62,000 bases of DNA from Adiantum capillus-veneris (Eukaryota; Streptophyta; Polypodiopsida; Polypodiales; Pteridaceae). The stretch is from contig CM043942.1 in NCBI GenBank assembly GCA_014529385.2, forward strand, positions 55,551,340 through 55,613,339, written 5' to 3'. A program made the position numbers and the translations under genes. Below are positions 49,603-60,682 of the stretch, in pieces (positions within the stretch are counted from its first letter, which is position 1; each line of letters opens with the position of its first letter). Under the pieces are notes generated by a model. It saw only the letters and a list, made by a program, of their open reading frames with translations. It did no database searches and was not told where the DNA came from.

Positions 49603-50055
49603 TTGGAAAATCTAAGGATTCTTAATAAGACGTACGCTTTGGCACGGCTTATTTTCTTTACAAAATTTCAACAAGGTCGACTCTTGTTTGCTTTGACATA
49701 TGTGCATCACCAGGAGCACCTAATAGCTATGAGCACTCAGGATGCGTTCTCTCTCATCTTTTTAATGAACTTATGTAAACTAAGGCTTCACTTCAGGGCA
49801 TCTTGCGTAGAAGTTTCCAAAGTTTGGAATATTCTATTAGCATATGGACTTCGGGAAACATGGCATCATGTCTATCTGATTTTATCCTTGGAGGTTGGTA
49901 GGACCCAAGCCATGATGGCATATAGGGTACATTCAATAGCTCTAAATTTTGCAACATACATGGCTATGAGCCAGATTCAAGCATCATTTAATCGTCTCAA
50001 TGGGGCGACAAAGGTTAGTAAATTTCAAGTTATACTTGTTTTTTTAAAATTTTAA
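49603..50055 (+). CDS. Unrecognised 150-codon ORF
   Basis: An open frame from ATG (MENLRILNKTYALARLIFF) to TAA at about 50053. It is rich in Leu, Ala, His and Ser with several hydrophobic stretches, and has no motif I can name. It has no homologous neighbour and no promoter that I can support. It could be chance in a region with few stops or an eroded fragment of a helical protein. Confidence 0.15.
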   Translation: MENLRILNKTYALARLIFFTKFQQGRLLFALTYVHHQEHLIAMSTQDAFSLIFLMNLCKLRLHFRASCVEVSKVWNILLAYGLRETWHHVYLILSLEVGRTQAMMAYRVHSIALNFATYMAMSQIQASFNRLNGATKVSKFQVILVFLKF

Positions 50056-52482
50056 CCTTTCATTTCCAAAATATTTCTCTACTGTGCAAAGCAAAGTGCT
50101 TTGCTAGACTTCATGCTAGGGTACTATCAATTGAATTCAAATCAAGTATAATGGCAAACATATTTGTCACTATATAAGCTCACAGTTTACACAACGATCC
50201 ACTGTGATGTATCTATGCTAGTGTAATTGTTAAAGGCACGTATACCAGGGGCTCCCACGGATGAGACTTTCATTGAATCCAAGGGCTTATTATTCTTTTT
50301 AAAAAATTAATTATGCATGGGATACTAGTACAATGGACGTACAACACCCCATCATTGTATACGCTTCTGCAATAAAATTATCTACTCTGTCCAAGAATAA
50401 TTGAGGCTGGCAGATGGGCTTTTGATTGTACAACGGTGAGCACTTGATATAATTGGCTCTATGCACAAGGTGATGCCAATCCAAATGACAGTTTTTATTG
50501 GTAGCAAGTAGGAATTGCATAGCTATCAAGCAACCAATTCATGGTACAACATATATAGATTAAGAGAGCCTCCACGCAAGTAATCTCTTGTGTAGACACA
50601 TGAAAAAATCTGGTAGGACTATTTTCATTGGGAGTATTTCACACCTAGCTAATACACAATCACTCCATAGGTTTTGATAACAATGATTTGAGCTTAGCAC
50701 AGTTGTACTTTCAAGGAAAGCAGTCCGCAATCTACCAAGAGGCAGTGGAAATTTCAATTTTCTTGGTTGGTTTCAAACATTTTTTAAACATGAAGTTAAC
50801 CATGCGGTTTGGATTGTAAAGGCAATACCCAGGGTTACCAGTTTCTACTGCTTGTTTTTCCCAATTGTTTCTTTCAAGTTTGCAAAATGCACATGAGTCT
50901 GGTAAGGTTTTATTCCTTTTGAATATGCTTTTCCTGACTTTTTCCAGTCATATGACTAAGCTTGAATGCTTTCATCCATTTTGCTCTTTAGAGATATGAC
51001 AAGGTAATGTAAGAGCAAAGAATTTTGGGTCGCAGTGTCCTCAAAACATTTCTACATTATGCAGTTATGGATTTACTTGTAGGATATATTTGGCACATGT
51101 TGCCACATGGGATTCAGTCTAGGAACTCAAGGAGTTTGGTTTAGCCAGTATGGAGAAAATTATATGAGGGCCCCTCTCACTCATGTCCCTCCACACACAA
51201 GTACATCTCATACTTGAAGGATGTTCTTTTTTTAGAAATCCTTAGTTGAGACATATTCCACGTGTACAGAATATGAGTCTCTAGGACTGACATTGGCACC
51301 CACTATTTTAATTATGTGTTACAACAAAGTCCCTAGGTGCTAGTCAATTGTTTTAATAAACCATTTTGCACATGTGGTATTAGGAACAATTTCAATGGTA
51401 AAAAATTGTCGGATACTTAGAGCAGCTTGTTAATGTTACAAGTGCCACTAAATAGCATTAACATATGGTTGTTTATGCATATACCAAGGCTATGTATTAT
51501 GAATGAAAATGTTTCATTGTTTGTACCTAGAAGTGACTTATGTTTCACAGTCTATTATGGTTCCAACGTTTCAGCAAGGCTCACAAATGATTGCAGTAAA
51601 CAGGTATTTAGTTTCTTTTCAAAATTATTTACACTTCAATTTCATGTGTGTTATGAGCATCATATTTTCCACAAGTATTGGAAAGTGTGATCATGGATAT
51701 GCAGGTTCAGGTTTGTATTTTCTAAATGCATGCACACTAGGTGTTATGGGCCGTAGTGTTTAGCAAAGGCTTATTTGGAGCGGCATGCACATTCATGACA
51801 TAGATCTACAATCACCAATAGAGTTCATGGCTTGGTTTTGGTGCTTGTGGATCTTTCAAGTTAACCAAGATGCTTACTTATAGCATTGGTTATTCCTCAT
51901 CCATGTTGTAAGGCATTGTGATCCCTATGAAATCAAGCCAAAGGAAGTGAGTTTGGAGATTTGGTGCTAGTCGACAAAAAATTTGAGCCATTGTAAGCAA
52001 GTTTTAAGCATTGTTTGGTACCGAAGCAGATAACTGAGTACTGAAACTTCCATTTTATCTATCCTCTAGTAAACTGGTGCATTAACTTTTGGCTTCACAA
52101 TCTTGAGCCAAACAATTTTAAGGTTTCCTTGAGAACTCCTCACAAATCCAAGTCTGCAAAAGAAAAACCAGAGCAGTCTCACTCCTCTGCTATTCCCAAG
52201 ACACTTTGCAAAATCGGATGTCCCTTTCTAGAGTCCAAAACTACATATTGGTTGCCTCTCCAATCCACAAGATTGGCACGAAACTGGTCCCACATACAAT
52301 GCTCGCCACACAATTTCGCTCCAAAAAGCCCCCTGGTCATTGCCTATGGGAGCCCTTGAACAAATCAAGGCTCCTCATTACAAAACTTTGCCTCTTCATT
52401 ACCCAAGCCAAGTGAAGATCCTTGGGTGCCCCTCTCTAACACCAATTGCACTCCTCTAGGCTCAAAACAGCCTCTTAAACTC

Positions 52483-52487
<5 letters not shown>
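50056..52487. other. No gene recognised
   Basis: 2.4 kb of mixed sequence. The small frames at 51427-51763 and 52129-52415 have no family features. Confidence 0.4.

Positions 52488-52543
<56 letters not shown>
52488..52543. repeat. (CT)n microsatellite
   Basis: About 28 CT units. Confidence 0.95.
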
Positions 52544-52548
<5 letters not shown>

Positions 52549-52806
52549 GTTGACCACTAGTGGAGTGCCAAGTTGGCACTCAAGAAATGAAGCAAAGGGT
52601 GGGGGGAGGGTACCAAATGGGTTGTCAATAAGGAGGGCCAGATAGGGCATTTTAAAATTCAAGGGGCGAGGGGATAAGAGACACTATCACCAATTCAAGG
52701 GCAGGCCAGAGGCAATGTAGCCAAGGAGGGCCAGGTAGCAACACGTTTTAAAATTAACGTGCTAAGAGTAATGGTGGTTCCGTGTTTTAGGGCAAAACTA
52801 CTCCCC
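52544..52806. other. Flank of the LTR element
   Basis: Unremarkable sequence that ends in CTACTCCCC, where the LTR begins. The 5 bp before the LTR (TCCCC, 52802-52806) should recur beyond the unseen 5' LTR if it is a target duplication. Confidence 0.4.
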
Positions 52807-53709
52807 TGTTCATACTCACGAGCATGACACAGACAACATACTTATCATCCGATGACACGACTAACCCGTAGGTGCACGTAGGCAATCTCGTTAGCTTGTC
52901 AGGCTGAGACCAATCTACACATACACACTTTTATGATGTATCAATCACTAACCCTGGTAGAATGCAACCCACTCTATCCCTAAATGCTCACAACACCGTT
53001 TACACGTCTAATGAACTCCGAATCGCATCAAACTTACTAGGCATCATCCTCTCTCACTAGGACATACTTACCTATAAGTCTAATCTCACCAGATTTGAAC
53101 CCTAGCTATCTCGAATACTGTCGCAATAGACCAACAGGTCATAATCCAAAAGTGGGCAAAACTTAAGTTTATCAGTATCTATGTGTAGCTAATCTCTTTC
53201 TCATTCCATAAAGCACTTGATTATTGAAAACAGACACCGTTTGTGCTACTTACAAGCAAAACAAGCTTGAGGAAGAATTGATCGCGATCAACTCGAAACG
53301 GCGAATGCGTGGCATGGGCGCGTAGCTCTCGGAGAGACTACCGCGATGGTGTGGTCGCGTCGTGAATCCGGTGAGGGAGAAGCGCGTAGTGAAGAGGATA
53401 AGACACACTCACTCTCTCTCTCTCCCTCTCAGACTCGTACAAGAGAGGATTAATATTCAAAAAGATGTCCAAAAAATGGTTCTAAGGTGACTTCTATACT
53501 TTAGTCACCTTAGCTCAAAAATGTAAATGGGGTTCTCTTCCTCATGATTACAAAGTGGGAATAAATCTTATTCCTGACTAACTGACTAATATTTACATAA
53601 TCCATACCAATGGATCAAAATGATAAGACATCTTTCACATAAAAAATGGAATTTGATATGCTTTACAAGATGGGCTCATTACAACAGTTGGACCAATGGG
53701 GCTCCAACA
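52807..53709 (-). repeat. 3' LTR, about 903 bp
   Basis: On the minus strand it starts TGTTGGAGCCCC right after the polypurine tract and ends GTATGAACA, giving TGTT...AACA edges. A TATA-like TTGAATATTAAT lies at about 53449-53460, followed by CT-rich leader sequence in the right place. It also contains GATCGCGATC near 53281, a 10-bp palindrome sharing CGCG with the repeats at 57.5-58.2 kb. Confidence 0.65.
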
Positions 53710-53726
53710 CTCCCCCCCTCCTAATT
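53710..53726 (-). promoter_or_regulatory. Polypurine tract
   Basis: Minus-strand AATTAGGAGGGGGGGAG just before TGTTGGAGCC. Textbook place and composition for 3' LTR priming. It fixes the element's orientation as minus. Confidence 0.8.
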
Positions 53727-53757
53727 CATGTCTACCACAACATGATCGTCTTTGTCT

Positions 53758-55542
53758 TCATTGTCGTTGTCGCCTTTCTTGGGTGATTTGATGTAGAAAC
53801 GCATCATAGCGCATAGACTCACTTGCAATTAATGGGCCAAATTTTTTTGACTTGTACATGAAGAAGCCCGTGTAAAATGCTTCTTCAAAGGTTTGGAGAT
53901 GGTAGCTTGGCAGAAACATAAGCCGTTTGAAATAGGCATACAATACCGGCTCTGTCGGTGGCCCACTTATATCATATGACAACTCTGAGATGCTTCTTTC
54001 AGTATTCATATACTCTGATGTCCAGCTTTCTGAGAAGACTGTGAGACAGGCCAAAAATGTTCGAGCTATCTTACATAGCATCTTGCAGGATAGGTCAGGA
54101 GAGCCTCCAAATTTTTCTATGCCGCCCTGCAGGGTTTTTACCATGTAAGAACCGGATATTCTCTCTCCCTCTGCTGGCCCTGGCATTACTGGATAATTCA
54201 TCCATGTCGAATTTCTGCTCTGTAGTGCTTTATGTTGGCTGTAGGTGTATGTTCGGGGAGTGGGGCAAAACGTTCTGTCATTCCTCAGCTCAGGCGGTGC
54301 GTTGACTAAGTGGATCAGGTTATTAGGGTGATCGAATAGCCATTGACGCCTCCACTTTGGCTGGCTGTCCACTATTCTGTTTTGCTGTTCCCTATGCTGT
54401 ACTTCTCCTTCAAACACTGGCACTTGTTCTTCTTTTTCGAGCTGCCGTTGATGTGTTAGAGTTTCGTACTTCAGCAAAGCATAGGGTAACATAGGTACAT
54501 TCCATTCCTTCCGTAGCTCTGCTGCTGTTTTGCCCGATCTGGAAAGCCCTTGTAGCAACTCCTTTTCGCGTTGCATAGCCTTGTACCATATCATTTCTGT
54601 TTGTTTTTCCATCTTCTCAGCCAGCCTCTGCTCTTCCAATTTCATGACTAAATCTTCTTCTGTCTCTTGGTCTTTGGAGCCGGTTTGATCCGTCTGCGTA
54701 TTTGGTGCCTCCTGTTCATCTGAATCATCCTCGCATTCATCTTGACCCCCAGATACTTCGGCGAGTCCAACCAAATTCGTTGTTGCTGGCTCCATGTGCA
54801 CTCGTACCTGTGCTTGGTGCTGCCCTGCACTTTGTAGACTTGCGGTTTGTGCGGCCATTGTTCTACTATTGATTTGTAGAGCTTGAAATTCCATTTCTTT
54901 TTTAGCGGCAGATTCCTCTAACTGTTTTAACCTAATGTGCAAGTTTTCATTTTCTTCTCTGAGTAATTTGGAAACAATGCTTTCCATTTCACTGTCAGGA
55001 GCTGGTCCTTGTTGTTGTTCACTTTGCAAGTCTGAAATTTGTCTTTGTAGTTGATCTTCTGCTCTAAGCGCACTTTCAGCAATCATTAAATGTTTTTTTC
55101 TTTCCAACTCCAGCTCCCTCTTTAGTGTAGCCACTTCTTCTTCTTGGTGGACTACTGGTGTTGTTGGTAGCGACGTTTTTTGCTTCTTAGCACGTTCGAT
55201 TTATCTTGCTTGGATATCTGTTACTGCTCTCCAATCTTTGACTTCAATTTGTAAGTCATCGATGACGGCTTGCAAACTTTTGATGGTCTCCAGCGCATCT
55301 TGCTTTTCCTTTTCCAACTTTTGGATGTGTTCGTCTCTGTCACTGACATCTTCAAGGAATACGTTTATTGTATCTTCACATATGGCATTGAAGTCTTCCG
55401 ACTCCTGTAAATTGTCTTTGAGAAGTTTTATTGTGCCTTTGAGCCCCAATATTTCAGCATCTCTGATGCTGATCAGCTTTAGAGTGTCCTCCCTTTTGTC
55501 TTGCAGTCTCAGAACTTCCTCATCAGTTTTTTGTAGCTTCAT
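53758..55542 (-). pseudogene. ORF3: coiled-coil accessory protein, one in-frame stop
   Basis: One frame from ATG at 55542 to TGA/TAA at 53758, about 594 codons, with a single TAA at 55201-55203. N-terminal part (MKLQKTDEEVLRLQDKREDT, EKEKQDALETIKSLQAVIDDL) and middle part (TLKRELELERKKHLMIAES, IRLKQLEESAAKKEMEFQAL) are strongly heptad-like, so a long coiled coil is expected. An acidic linker (QDECEDDSDEQEAPNTQTDQ) follows, then a globular C-terminus with WLFDHPNNLIHLVNAPPE, SWTSEYMNTERSISELSYD and YFKRLMFLPSYHLQTFEEAF. I recognise no catalytic motif. A structural or RNA-particle role would fit, but that is a guess. It ends only about 30 bp before the PPT, which shows it is part of the element. 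Confidence 0.6.
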
Positions 55543-55565
55543 TTTGTTGGACCGGTTCGGATAAG

Positions 55566-57217
55566 CTAACCATTGACTGTGCAGTCTTGTTCGTTTAGTA
55601 TTGTTGCCATTGACTGCAAATCTTTATCTATAGTAGCTTCCAGCTCAATTTCTTGAGAGGAAGAAGCTTTATCTTTCATCTGATCCACCTCCTTTTGCTT
55701 GCCTTTATCACTTTGTGATATGGATCCAGTGTTTGGGTGTCTTTCTGTTCCTTCTTCTTCTTCCTCCTCTTCTTCTTGTTCACTAGGCAGTGTGTGAAAT
55801 CTGTCATCACGATGTGAGTTTTCTGAATGCGAAGTAGATTCAGCAGATGGGCTAGATTGCCTTTCACTTGTGTCTGGCCTTGGAGATGGCGGCGGTGTTT
55901 CCTGATCACGCGAAGTTGGCCTCAGCTAATCTCTCAAAGTTTGGAGATCCTCCTCTTCTAGTAGCAATTCTGGTTCATCCCTAACATTTCTTTCTTCGAT
56001 GTACCTCTCGAACCAGTCCATCTCAAAAGCTGGGTTGTTTCTATTCTTCGTTCTCAGTGTGAAAGTGCTACTAGAAGGTTTCCAAGTGGCGCCTACATCG
56101 CCTCGTAGAGATATTTCTAGAGCAAACCCTTCTAGCATCCTTTCCATTTTTGCTATCTTCTGCAAAACCCTTCTAGAGCAAACCCTTCTAGCATCCTTTC
56201 CATTTTTGCTATCTTCTGCAGCCTAGTGTTTTTTTCCATTTCCGCTTTCCGCTTCTTTAGTCGGACCTCTTCCTCTTCAGTTCTTTTTTCTTCTTCCATC
56301 TTTTCTTGTGTACTTCTTGTCACTCTTTCCATCTTGTGTCCTCCAATGGTGTTAATAGATGCCGGTACTTTCCTTTGTGATCTATCTTCGCTATTTTCCC
56401 TTAATACCAGCCAGTCGTTCTGATGAGGGGCAGGTGGCAATTGATCTGCCGCGCCTATGGCATGGTATATTAATCTGGTTAGGACTTCTCCTCCTGCAAT
56501 GTAATTGGGTCTGTCATGCCTTAGCTTTGTCATTTCTTCAAACAGATATGACACGTGATCTATATAGAACTCACGAGTCATTCCCATAGCCCATGTCAGT
56601 GTGGTTGAGATGCTCCCGTGCGGTGTAGTGTATCTTGGCGGCCTTTTGCTGTAGCTCAACAAACACTGACTGTAGATCTGTGTCAGTTCTCTTTCTTTCG
56701 GGTTTGCTATGAGTTCGAAAGAAGGTAGTTTAGACTTTTGCAAGTAAATTGTGAGGTTTTTTCTTCTTTCTCTCATGTTTGCTCCTTGATCTGCCAATTT
56801 CAATGCCTCTTTGATGATCTCTTTGGTGATCTGGATCTCCATCACTTCATTATCCATGCCTGCCACTCTGCAATTTCCATCTTCTTGGATATTCTCTATT
56901 AGATGTTGTACCCTCTTGAAATCTATCTCTACTGGTGGTAGTGATACGAAGTTCCACAAGCCGACTTTTTTTGAGCCATGACCTTTGCGGTGATCTTTTC
57001 AAGTAATTCTCTGCCTCCTTGGGAATCATCACTGTATCCACTAAGTTTCATTTGTCATCCACATATGAACCTTGATATATCTGAAAGGCCGCTGCCTGTT
57101 GCACATCTGCAGGTATCTAGGTGGCTGCTGGCTTTAAGAATTGGGTAGAACTGCATAGGGTATTGCCCCTTCCGTTGCCAGGTTCTTGCCTTTTCTTTTT
57201 CTCGGAGAAGCCTCCAT
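55566..57217 (-). pseudogene. ORF2: accessory protein, split by frameshifts
   Basis: Probable start ATG 57217 (MEASPRKRKGKN, a nuclear-signal-like basic cluster). Further frames give DVQQAAAFQIYQGSYVDD, MKLSGYSDDSQGGRELLEKI, then from about 56959 LWNFVSLPPVEIDFKRVQHL, SKLPSFELIANPKEREL, TTLTWAMGMTREFYIDHVSY and GGEVLTRLIYHAIGAADQLP. The latter region loosely recalls the 'putative plant transposon protein' domain; that is impression only. A charged coiled coil (MEEEKRTEEEEVRLKKRKAE) follows, then a 56-bp duplication breaks the frame. The rest runs to TAG at 55566 through one TAG at 55926 with an acidic tail (EQEEEEEEEGTE). A7 at about 56970 marks another frameshift. Confidence 0.5.
56116..56220 (-). 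repeat. 56-bp tandem duplication inside ORF2
   Basis: The block TCTAGAGCAAACCCTTCTAG... occurs at 56116-56164 and 56172-56220, period 56 bp. Since 56 is not a multiple of three, it shifts ORF2: both copies encode KIAKMERMLEGFAL, but only the downstream one joins the frame of EISLRGDVGATWKPSSS. Confidence 0.92.
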
Positions 57218-57509
57218 TGATCCTGTCATCACAATTATCAGTTAATGCACAAACATAGTAATACTCTCCTAAATTGATTACCACTTAATCATGCATCTAG
57301 ATGAGCCTTCTTAATCCCAAGATTAGTTAAGATAAAATGTTAGTAGATATACAAGATCTTCCATTGTGCGACTTTGGCGGCTTCAAATTGATGTTGTTGG
57401 TGAAGGAGAACAAGTCCAAATGCCTTGAAATTTTGTGTGGTGTATGCTCTCATGGCATGTAAGGTCACTCCATAAGCCAAAGCTCAAAATCTGTTTGCTA
57501 CTTTTTCTC

Positions 57510-58160
57510 AGTCTATTGCGATAGACTAGCATTTTTTTGATCTGGGTCCTTTTTTGCAGTTGTGACTTCACCAATTGGTTTCCCATACCTTGCACATGAT
57601 CTGACCCCATTTCTACCTCAAATGAAGGCTCAAACTTAGTGGGTGGTCATCTTGCATCATGTTGAAGACAACTGCTAATTCAAATTTTTGATAAGATGGT
57701 CCAGTATCCCTCTGCTTGGTCTATCGCGATAGACTGGGACTTAGTGCCAATTTGTCATTTTTTGGCTTTGTGACCATCTGTTTGCCTTCTCCCAGCTGAT
57801 GCAAGGTTTCTTGACCCCTCACATGTAAATTTTACATGTCAGCCCTTGAGATGTCCTGTTCTGACTCTGAGTTGTCTGCATGTCTTTCTCAGCTTGCCAT
57901 ATGAGTCCATCTTGGCACCAAATTTGGTGTACTGCCTTCATTTGCTTCCCCAAGTCTAGCTTGTAAAAATTTGAAAAGTCTTTCCCCCCAATAACTGTTG
58001 TAGCAAGTCTATCACGATAGATTGAGTTTTTGGCCAAAAAAGATTTTTCTTGCACTTTGACTTGATATTGGTGGTTAACATTCCTTGTTAGCACCTCTCA
58101 TGAAGCCAAAGTCAAAGTTTCCCTTGTCTAAGTGTAAGTTCAAGTCTATCGCGATAGACT
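57510..58160. repeat. Four copies of an 18-bp palindrome
   Basis: Perfect dyad AGTCTATCGCGATAGACT at 58143-58160. Variants with one or two changes lie at 57510-57527 (AGTCTATTGCGATAGACT), 57718-57735 (first A to G) and 58006-58023 (AGTCTATCACGATAGATT). Spacings are 208, 288 and 137 bp. All lie in the non-coding spacer between protease and ORF2. Flanks share loose words (TTTTTGGC, CACTTTGT, CTTG), so they may be remnants of a larger diverged tandem unit. Function unknown; a factor-binding site or RNA hairpin are options. Confidence 0.8.
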
Positions 58161-58294
58161 GAGCACTTTGTCATTAGTTGACAATCATGGTTTTAATAGG
58201 CCCTCCTAGACACACACATCAAGTTTTAATCAATTTAGCAGAATGTACTCCTTGTTTGCAGCACTTAGCTGGTCCTAAAGTCGAAGTAGACCAC

Positions 58295-59941
58295 TTAGGT
58301 GATGGTCACGGTTCCTTTTGGTCTTTGTATGATTTCTTTAGTGGGGATGTCCACATAGCCCACTATCTTAATCTCAAGTTTTGTTTCTGTTTTATGGATC
58401 CTCATATTCTCAGTATCTACCTCATCCTCGTCCTCCTCCACAATTTTGCTCAACATGTAGTATGGTATGATATCGTAGCCATTCTCATCACAAAATTTGG
58501 TGGGAGTGACTTCATTGACGCATACATCCAATGTAGCCAAAATTTGAGACCATTCTAGGGGTTCGAGCTTCTCTTCAGGAAAAGGTTCTCGTATATAGGC
58601 ATTGTCTTCCAAGACCCTCTCTAGTGTCCTTTCATCGTGGTCAAATTCACTACATTGAGATGCTCCACACATCCATATCTCTTTTTTCTTACAAAGCCAC
58701 GCTGGGACTTCTGATCCACTAATGGTGGCTGAGTCAAATTCTTCCACAGGGGTTCTCGTGACATCATGGTAGCTATGATTTTTCATGTTTACGCGTGTAG
58801 TAGTTTCAGCATGTCTTAGATACAAATAATCATACCCCCAGTCCTGCACCATTTTGAGTTGCCTCATGAACGGCCTACCAAGGATAATTTCATAGTTGTT
58901 CTTCTTGCCGAAATCTACTATGGCAAAGGTATGTTCGTACTCTATGCCACAGGAAGATACCACAATTGCCTCAAGCAATCCTATAGGCCTTTCTATGTGC
59001 CCATCCGCCAGTTGCAATTTCATTCTAGTTGTTCGTATTGCTGGTTTTTCCCATTTTTCCCATAGCAATTTGGTCGCAATGGCAATGCCAGCTCCACTAT
59101 CAAGTATTTCCTTAGTCTCTATGCTATTATACTCAATTGGTAGGGTCGTGTTGCCGTCTTCATCCTCACAATACTCTCCTACCTTGTTGAGTGGCACTGG
59201 TCTAGTGTTGACTTTCTTCGGTTCTGTGTCATTAAGCTCGGTTTCGAAGAACTTAAGAGGCGTCCTTATGCCAAATTTTTCAAGACATTTTCCCACTTCC
59301 GTCCACATGCTTGGCCTAATTTTTAGCAATTCTGCCAATGTGATTGTACACTTGACCGGAGTGGTCAACAAGTCTGTCAGGATTTTAGTGTCCAATTGAT
59401 TCGAACCGCCTATTCTCTGAGAAGGTACTCTTCGAATTTCTGACCTTGCCTCATAGTCCCCCATATATGATGGCAAAGTTCTGAGAGATTGTGGTCTACT
59501 ATCTTCGGATGCAACTGAACCATTATCCCCTTGAAATGATTTAACGTCCAAATCCCATGGAGTCTTATTCAAGTTCAGCTCCGAGAAAGGTGCTGACTCT
59601 GTTTTTGTCTCATATTTTTCTTGAGCTTTTCGCACCGTTTCCCATAGCTCTTCAGGCCAATTTTCTTCCACAATAGGGGAATATGGTGGAAAATCTTTCA
59701 GTGATTCATCAGTGCTATTAGGTACATCTTTTGCATCCTCTACATCCGGCAAGGATTTACTGTTTTCTATCTTGTCGGGTATCCTTTTGTCGGTTTTGTG
59801 AGGTGTTTCATTGTTTGGTGGTTTGATTACTCTATCTCTTGCTTCCACAGGTGGAGGATCCAGTAAAGCTTGTGCAGTTTCAATCAGTTGTTTGCACATC
59901 TCTAGTCTCTGTTTTTCTATCTCTGGATATGGATATGTCAT
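58295..59941 (-). CDS. Retropepsin-like protease segment
   Basis: 548 open codons. An N-terminal acidic and proline-rich linker (to about residue 200) precedes TCTITLAELLKIRPSMWTEV, then the retropepsin fold with the D-S-G triad in ILDSGAGIA (about residue 277) and IILGRPFM (about 345). Such Asp proteases cut Gag during particle maturation. Acting as a homodimer is a family property, not visible here. Confidence 0.8.
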   Translation of the reverse strand: MTYPYPEIEKQRLEMCKQLIETAQALLDPPPVEARDRVIKPPNNETPHKTDKRIPDKIENSKSLPDVEDAKDVPNSTDESLKDFPPYSPIVEENWPEELWETVRKAQEKYETKTESAPFSELNLNKTPWDLDVKSFQGDNGSVASEDSRPQSLRTLPSYMGDYEARSEIRRVPSQRIGGSNQLDTKILTDLLTTPVKCTITLAELLKIRPSMWTEVGKCLEKFGIRTPLKFFETELNDTEPKKVNTRPVPLNKVGEYCEDEDGNTTLPIEYNSIETKEILDSGAGIAIATKLLWEKWEKPAIRTTRMKLQLADGHIERPIGLLEAIVVSSCGIEYEHTFAIVDFGKKNNYEIILGRPFMRQLKMVQDWGYDYLYLRHAETTTRVNMKNHSYHDVTRTPVEEFDSATISGSEVPAWLCKKKEIWMCGASQCSEFDHDERTLERVLEDNAYIREPFPEEKLEPLEWSQILATLDVCVNEVTPTKFCDENGYDIIPYYMLSKIVEEDEDEVDTENMRIHKTETKLEIKIVGYVDIPTKEIIQRPKGTVTIT

Positions 59942-60682
59942 CCACCTTTGCTCTAGGGTCTATCTGTTCTTCAATCTTGCTTCATATGCTTGCAAGATTG
60001 CATCTAAGGGTTCATTGATCTTATCTGCCAATACTGACCCTCCTAAGCTTGCACTCTTTGGTCCTTCCGTTGATTTTAGAGAGTCGGACTCTCTTTGCTG
60101 TTTAAGTTGCTCTCGAGCTATCGTTAGCTCAGCTTCTACATCTTTTTGTTTTCGCTCACGTCTAGCTTTTATTTTCGCTCTTCATTCTTTCCAAGGATTA
60201 TCACGACTGACGCTAGACTTGTCAGTCTTGATTTCTTCTTGATTTTGATCATTACTCTTGGGCTGATTGTCATTTTTCCTTGCTGGGGCTCTCGTCAAGA
60301 CCTTAACAGGAATCAGAGTTTCATTTTCTGACCCTCCATTGGACGATAGCGCTCCCAGCATATTCAAAGTAGTTTTTGCTCCTTTGCTCGAGTTTTTAGG
60401 GAAATCAGGGATCAAGTGAGTAATTCCACACTCCGTGCAATATGTGTTGACCCTAATGATTTCTTCATGAGGGCATTCCCTCAACCAATGGTCTCCTCCA
60501 CACTTGTAGCATGGTCCTTTAGGCTGTTGAGGTGCTCCTGGGGCTCCTCTTTGTTGGTGTGCAATTCTTTGCCCGCTCATGCCTCCGTTGGCTATGAACA
60601 ACAGTGTTCTTTCATCCAGGCTATATCGTCCTTCTCCCGCTGCCTGTGGAGCAGTTGGTGGTCCTGTATTTCCTATCATGCT

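Noticed and set aside
49603-50055. Pentatricopeptide repeat gene
   Set aside because: The helical look of the ORF tempted this call, but no 35-residue periodicity or PPR signature is visible.
53085-53110. tRNA-like GGTTCAAATCT on the minus strand
   Set aside because: It resembles a T-loop, but no acceptor, D or anticodon arms can be folded around it, and it lies inside the LTR.
57510-58160. CRISPR-like array
   Set aside because: The repeated unit is a short dyad with unequal spacers of 119-270 bp in a eukaryotic retrotransposon, with no leader or cas genes.
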